Positions 63,760-64,000 of a stretch of DNA of 64,000 bases are shown here, one piece after another. The stretch comes from Martinezella calliandrae. GTDB lineage: Bacteria > Pseudomonadota > Alphaproteobacteria > Rhizobiales > Rhizobiaceae. The notes beneath the pieces are model-generated. The model was not told where the DNA came from. It saw nothing but the letters and a program-made list of their open reading frames with translations, and did not search any database. Where the stretch lies: NCBI RefSeq assembly GCF_030272695.1, contig NZ_JARFYN010000012.1, positions 79,224 through 143,223 of the forward strand. The letters are read 5' to 3'. The position numbers and the translations under genes were made by a program. Within the stretch, counting starts at the first letter, position 1, and each line of letters starts with the position of its first letter.

Positions 63760-64000
63760 TCAAAGCGCCTTTTCGAGTTCCGGCAGGGCCTCGAAGAGGT
63801 CGGCGACGAGGCCGTAGTCGGCGATCTGGAAGATCGGCGCCTCTTCGTCCTTGTTGATCGCGACGATGACCTTAGAATCCTTCATGCCGGCCAGATGCTG
63901 GATGGCGCCGGAAATGCCGCAGGCGATATAGAGCTGCGGGGCGACGACCTTGCCGGTCTGACCCACCTGCCAGTCGTTCGGCGCATAGCCGGCATCGACG
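63760..64000 (-). CDS. etfA: electron transfer flavoprotein alpha subunit, C-terminal end
   Basis: The C-terminal 79 residues of the FAD-binding alpha subunit, open to the right window edge. The visible sequence [30 protein letters not shown] and [30 protein letters not shown] is the diagnostic FAD-domain signature of EtfA. It accepts electrons from acyl-CoA dehydrogenases and passes them to ETF-ubiquinone oxidoreductase. It precedes hbdA on the same strand. Confidence 0.95.
   Translation of the reverse strand, partial: VDAGYAPNDWQVGQTGKVVAPQLYIACGISGAIQHLAGMKDSKVIVAINKDEEAPIFQIADYGLVADLFEALPELEKAL

Overview
The window looks like chromosomal DNA of a Rhizobiaceae alphaproteobacterium (Rhizobium/Agrobacterium type). 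The evidence is gene content: FdsA/FdhD/FdsD formate dehydrogenase, the C4-type 5-aminolevulinate synthase HemA, CobS/CobT cobaltochelatase, CpdR, TIGR02302 and DUF2125 proteins, and rhizobial intergenic repeats. The best marker is a tRNA-Arg(CCU) gene split in the anticodon loop by a group I intron, as described for Agrobacterium. Coding density is high and most genes are metabolic or envelope housekeeping. I see no insertion sequence, integrase, CRISPR array, rRNA or secretion-system island.

Layout. 1-2.4 kb: end of a formate dehydrogenase operon (fdsA, fdhD, fdsD) with a 196-bp inverted-repeat element inside it. 2.6-6.0 kb: a lone cheW, then arginase and ornithine aminotransferase with a divergent Lrp/AsnC-type regulator, forming an arginine-degradation unit. 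6.2-12.4 kb: tamA-tamB outer-membrane assembly. 12.4-17.1 kb: a glycine-zipper lipoprotein with tandem terminators, then a coxS-coxL-coxM molybdenum hydroxylase operon whose large subunit has the form II signature. 17.2-21.3 kb: hemA, a PLP-dependent serine/threonine dehydratase-like enzyme, dxr and a BON-domain protein. 21.6-22.6 kb: a DUF3307 membrane protein and the intron-containing tRNA-Arg. 22.7-28.1 kb: an M20 amidohydrolase, a D,D-carboxypeptidase, a His-rich G3E metallochaperone-like GTPase, tusA and an L,D-transpeptidase lipoprotein. 28.3-33.7 kb: accA, xerD with a 55-residue membrane protein in front, divergent to aroK-aroB and a CNNM/CBS protein. 33.7-39.0 kb: bolA, a J-domain protein, cobS-cobT and a phytase-like lipoprotein.

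39.1-43.9 kb: a decayed alpha/beta hydrolase, a queuosine-precursor transporter, rpmB, a DUF3108 protein, an EamA transporter, a frameshifted DUF985 cupin and gloB. 44.0-50.1 kb: a methyltransferase, hisC-tyrA, DUF2125, ChaC, plsC and a DUF218 protein. 50.2-54.0 kb: ftsE-ftsX, a membrane protein, hpt and cpdR. 54.0-60.7 kb: a large TIGR02302 protein, argH-lptM-lysA and the divergent tlpA. 60.8-64.0 kb: a TPR protein fused to an ATP-grasp-like domain, a 3-hydroxybutyryl-CoA dehydrogenase and the C-terminal end of etfA.

The most interesting items are the group I intron tRNA, the TPR/ATP-grasp fusion of unknown function, several strong palindromes in front of regulators or operons, a 55-residue gene hidden between aroK and xerD, a possible terminator-bounded small RNA near 12.6 kb, and two freshly broken genes. 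No clearly novel multi-gene system is visible. The TPR/ATP-grasp protein is the best single candidate for undescribed biochemistry.
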